From contig RCAB01000093.1 in NCBI GenBank assembly GCA_003640385.1, positions 1 through 64,000 on the forward strand: 64,000 bases of DNA, read 5' to 3'. Positions 61,102 to 64,000 of the stretch are shown piece after piece. The notes beneath the pieces were generated by a model, which saw only the letters and a program-made list of their open reading frames with translations, did not search any database and had not been told where the DNA came from. The position numbers and the translations under genes are program-made. This DNA comes from Setaria digitata. Its lineage: Eukaryota; Nematoda; Chromadorea; Rhabditida; Setariidae. Numbering within the stretch: position 1 is the first letter of the stretch; each line of letters begins with the position of its first letter.

Positions 61102-64000
61102 TAATCACTGATAACGCTTTGCAGCGGATTATTTGATGATAGTGACTCATATAAGACATAGCAATTAATCAATAATAATTTATGAATAATAAGTAGATTT
61201 TCAATTTATTATCTCAAATTACCAATTAATGAAATTGCATGTGGTTCTGGTAGGCTAATTAACAGAAGAACATTCTAAAAGCTTCACCTATTAAAACTAC
61301 TGTTACTGTCAGCAGTGGATAAAATAAGCTAAATAAGGATAGAATTCAGATTGTAAAAAAGAAATAACACAAAATTTTAGCAAGAATTGAAAATAGTTTC
61401 AGTAAAAGATTTAAAAAAAAAAAAAAATAAAGGGTAGAAGATTGGTTGGAAAAAGAAACAGCTCGCATCTCACAACCAAACTGATAGCATTTCAAACAAT
61501 TTCTCTGATTTTAAAGGTGAGTTATTGTGAGATGTCTCTTCGTCGATCATCTTCGTACTTTGAGATTGGTGACGCATAAATGTGATTTGTTATCCTCCTA
61601 AAAATTGTGCTCCAAATCTTGTTCTCGACCTCATCAAACATTTGTTTGAACAAAAAAATCTGTTTTTATTGTTTGGAAAAAAAAAAAAGGAAAAAAGAGG
61701 AATGAAAATGTATCGTTCTTTAGTGGTTTGGGACTTTCGGGCATCTACTTTTCTTTTTTTTCCCACACAAAAGAATATTAATAATTGAATCGATGATGAC
61801 CTAATTGACCTTATTCCCATAATAAATGGTTGCAACGGTGAATGAAGTGGGTATTTAATAGGGAAGGTAACAACAGTCAGTAAATGTGAAAAAAAATATG
61901 TCAATTTTCAATTTAATTGAAGAAGCAAATTACCGTACGAAATTTTAACCTCGAAAACGTTTTTCCACAAAATTATTTTTGGGAAAAAAATAAAATTGCA
62001 ATGATTGTTTTTGATTTTAGGATTTAATTCCTGTTCCATTTCATCTTTTCCTCCTACAAGTTCATTTGCCTTCTTAATTGATCATAATGCCATTTGAAAT
62101 TCAGAATGGATTTTGTATCTTACGGTACACCTCCGGTTATATTTCCATCCTGGACCTATCCTAATAAGCAAGTAATGCCTAGACTCTTTTATTCTTAAAA
62201 ACCGTACTAGAATATTACAATGCTATGAATTATTTTGATTAAGATTAAACTAAGCTACAATATGTGCTCATTACTGTATTTTAAGAACTTTTTGAATAAT
62301 CACATAATGCACACACCGGGAATTAGATCCAGTATGATCTAATCTACTAGAAGTTAGTATAGTGAGCGTAAATCTATTTGAAGATTACAGACCAGAAGTC
62401 ATTAATTATTAGATAGCAACAAAATATAGGCAAAAATCCGTCATAAGTTTCATGGATTTCTTTTTTACTTGTTTTCATCATTTCTTGCTATCGTATCCAA
62501 TTTTTTAGTTTGAATCTTTAGAAGTTTGAAATTTGAAGTATTTGAAATACGGTCTTCTTATTACTGGATTTCTATTTGGTAATTTATAAAAATTTGAATA
62601 TTTCCTTAAAAACCATTTCCACATTTCATATTCACAACACTGTTTGATTGATCAACTGAAATCTTTTTTTTCAAGAGAAGGAAATTACAGAAAGCAATCT
62701 GAAAAGCAAAATTTTGTTACTATAGCAGTTATAATACTAATAATTAATAATAATGATGTAATAGTGATTTCAGAACTGAAAATGACAACTATGATTATTC
62801 TAGTCATGATTATACGAATTTAATAGCTGGGAAATGCAGCAGTCACAGAATAATGACAATGTTTCAAAAAGTTTTTTTCTTCTTCCTTCCTCATTTTCTT
62901 TCATTCCCTGCTCATATCTGCGTAATATTGAAAATAGCGATAACAATAGATTGGTTTTCAATTGGTAAAAGAGATCAAGGCCCTATAATTCATCTATTTG
63001 TCTACCTGTATCCATTTGTCCATCTAGTCCTACTTCAGTAGATTTTGAGGACAAGCATTGTCAACATACTATCATTTATCTACGGAATATTTCATTGATT
63101 CTTACCCAATCGTGTCCTCATTACCTGTCCAAATAAGCATCTCTCTTCCCCATTTTTAACAACATTCTCCTCATTTTAATTTCCCAACATGACACAAATA
63201 ATTTTCACTCCCAAAATTTTCTAAAATGAATAATTCGAAATGTGTATAATAAGTACAGTAATTTTTTTAGCTATTTTTACAAAATTTTTCTGTCGAATGA
63301 AAGAAGGTCGTAAATGTCAAGTACAAAAATACCAGAATAAAGTGTTCATAAATAAAAAACAATTTTGGTCGAAAAGGCAAAAATAAAGCACTTGAGAGAT
63401 GTAACTTTTCGGCATTTGATATTTTTTCGCTCTTGCTAGAATGTATTCTAGTTCTAACTTAAGAAAAAGCATTTTTAATCACTAAACATTAGAAATGACA
63501 TAAAGTTATATTTACTGATCCATTTAGATAAATGTAGTTATTGTGAAAATCAAATGATTGCAATTTGGCAATTGCGCATTTTTTGTTTAAAATAATAATT
63601 GTGGATTTTAAGATAAGAAAATTTTCCTGTGAAAAAAAAATCATGTCTATTGCAAATTTATGTTAACCATTTTTTATATAATTATTATCAGTTTTGCAAA
63701 AATTTGACATGCGATGAAAAAAGAGTAATTGAATTCGCATTAAGGACGCCAGTTCTAAAGGAATTTTAAGAATTCATATGTTATGTAAATATATCTTCGG
63801 GAAATGATCCAAAGCGTTCAGTAACATAAGAGACATAAAATGTGTCTAATTTATTTTTGTCTAAGATGTGAGGAAAGTCAAATAACTTTCTATTCCGATC
63901 ACGTTCCCTCGAGACAGCAGTATATCACCTAAAAGTAACGGGTAGTAAGCAAAGAAGAAATCCGAGATTATCCGGATTACCAAAAAATACGTCATACTAT
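61102..64000. other. Region without a recognisable gene, upstream of qua-1
   Basis: Strongly AT-rich with many homopolymer runs. Open frames are short and show no family features or splice pattern on either strand. It probably contains the qua-1 promoter and further intergenic DNA. Confidence 0.5.

Noticed and set aside
1..64000. CRISPR arrays, bacterial operons, insertion sequences, viral genes
   Set aside because: No regularly spaced repeats of that type, no transposase, polymerase or capsid motifs seen; the gene structure is eukaryotic throughout.

Overview
This window is animal nuclear DNA from a nematode, most likely a parasitic clade III (filaria-like) species. It is AT-rich and its genes are split into many small exons with GT-AG introns. 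Several families are nematode markers: a cuticle collagen, a quahog-type hedgehog-related protein, and a SPEN protein of the DIN-1 type. Strong splice acceptors just upstream of several start codons fit spliced-leader trans-splicing. The genus cannot be named from the sequence alone. I joined exons by hand using splice sites, reading phase and family knowledge.

Layout. (1) About 1-28.1 kb, minus strand: one very large gene for a SPEN-family transcriptional corepressor (din-1 type). Its 5' end is near 28.1 kb. Four RRM domains lie between 17.5 and 27.3 kb. S/R-rich, proline-rich, lysine-rich, acidic and glutamine-rich exons follow towards base 1. The C-terminal SPOC domain expected of the family would lie beyond the left edge. 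(2) 28.1-36.8 kb: a long interval without a gene I can support, unusually GC-rich in places, with a TC microsatellite, a 17-bp tandem repeat and a candidate exon. (3) Plus strand: atp-5 (mitochondrial ATP synthase subunit d, 36.8-38.4 kb) followed by csn-3 (COP9 signalosome subunit 3, 38.9-42.6 kb), a possible operon. (4) Minus strand: a CCCH zinc-finger protein (44.4-47.3 kb), mitochondrial ribosomal protein mS38/AURKAIP1 (48.7-50.4 kb), a cuticle collagen (51.6-54.0 kb) and a quahog-like Hint protein (55.7-61.1 kb). (5) 61.1-64.0 kb: AT-rich sequence without a recognisable gene.

The genes do not form one pathway. They combine housekeeping functions (ATP synthase, COP9 signalosome, mitoribosome) with developmental or extracellular ones (corepressor, RNA-binding zinc finger, cuticle collagen, hedgehog-related protein).

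Four isolated N bases (1946, 24171, 32191, 36003) are each flanked by near-identical direct repeats. They look like contig joins whose overlap was not merged, so those repeats should not be read as biology. I found no convincing evidence of a wholly new biological system. The best leads are the complex 5' half of din-1, the lineage-specific tails on mS38 and the collagen, the single-finger CCCH protein, and one unresolved splice in qua-1.
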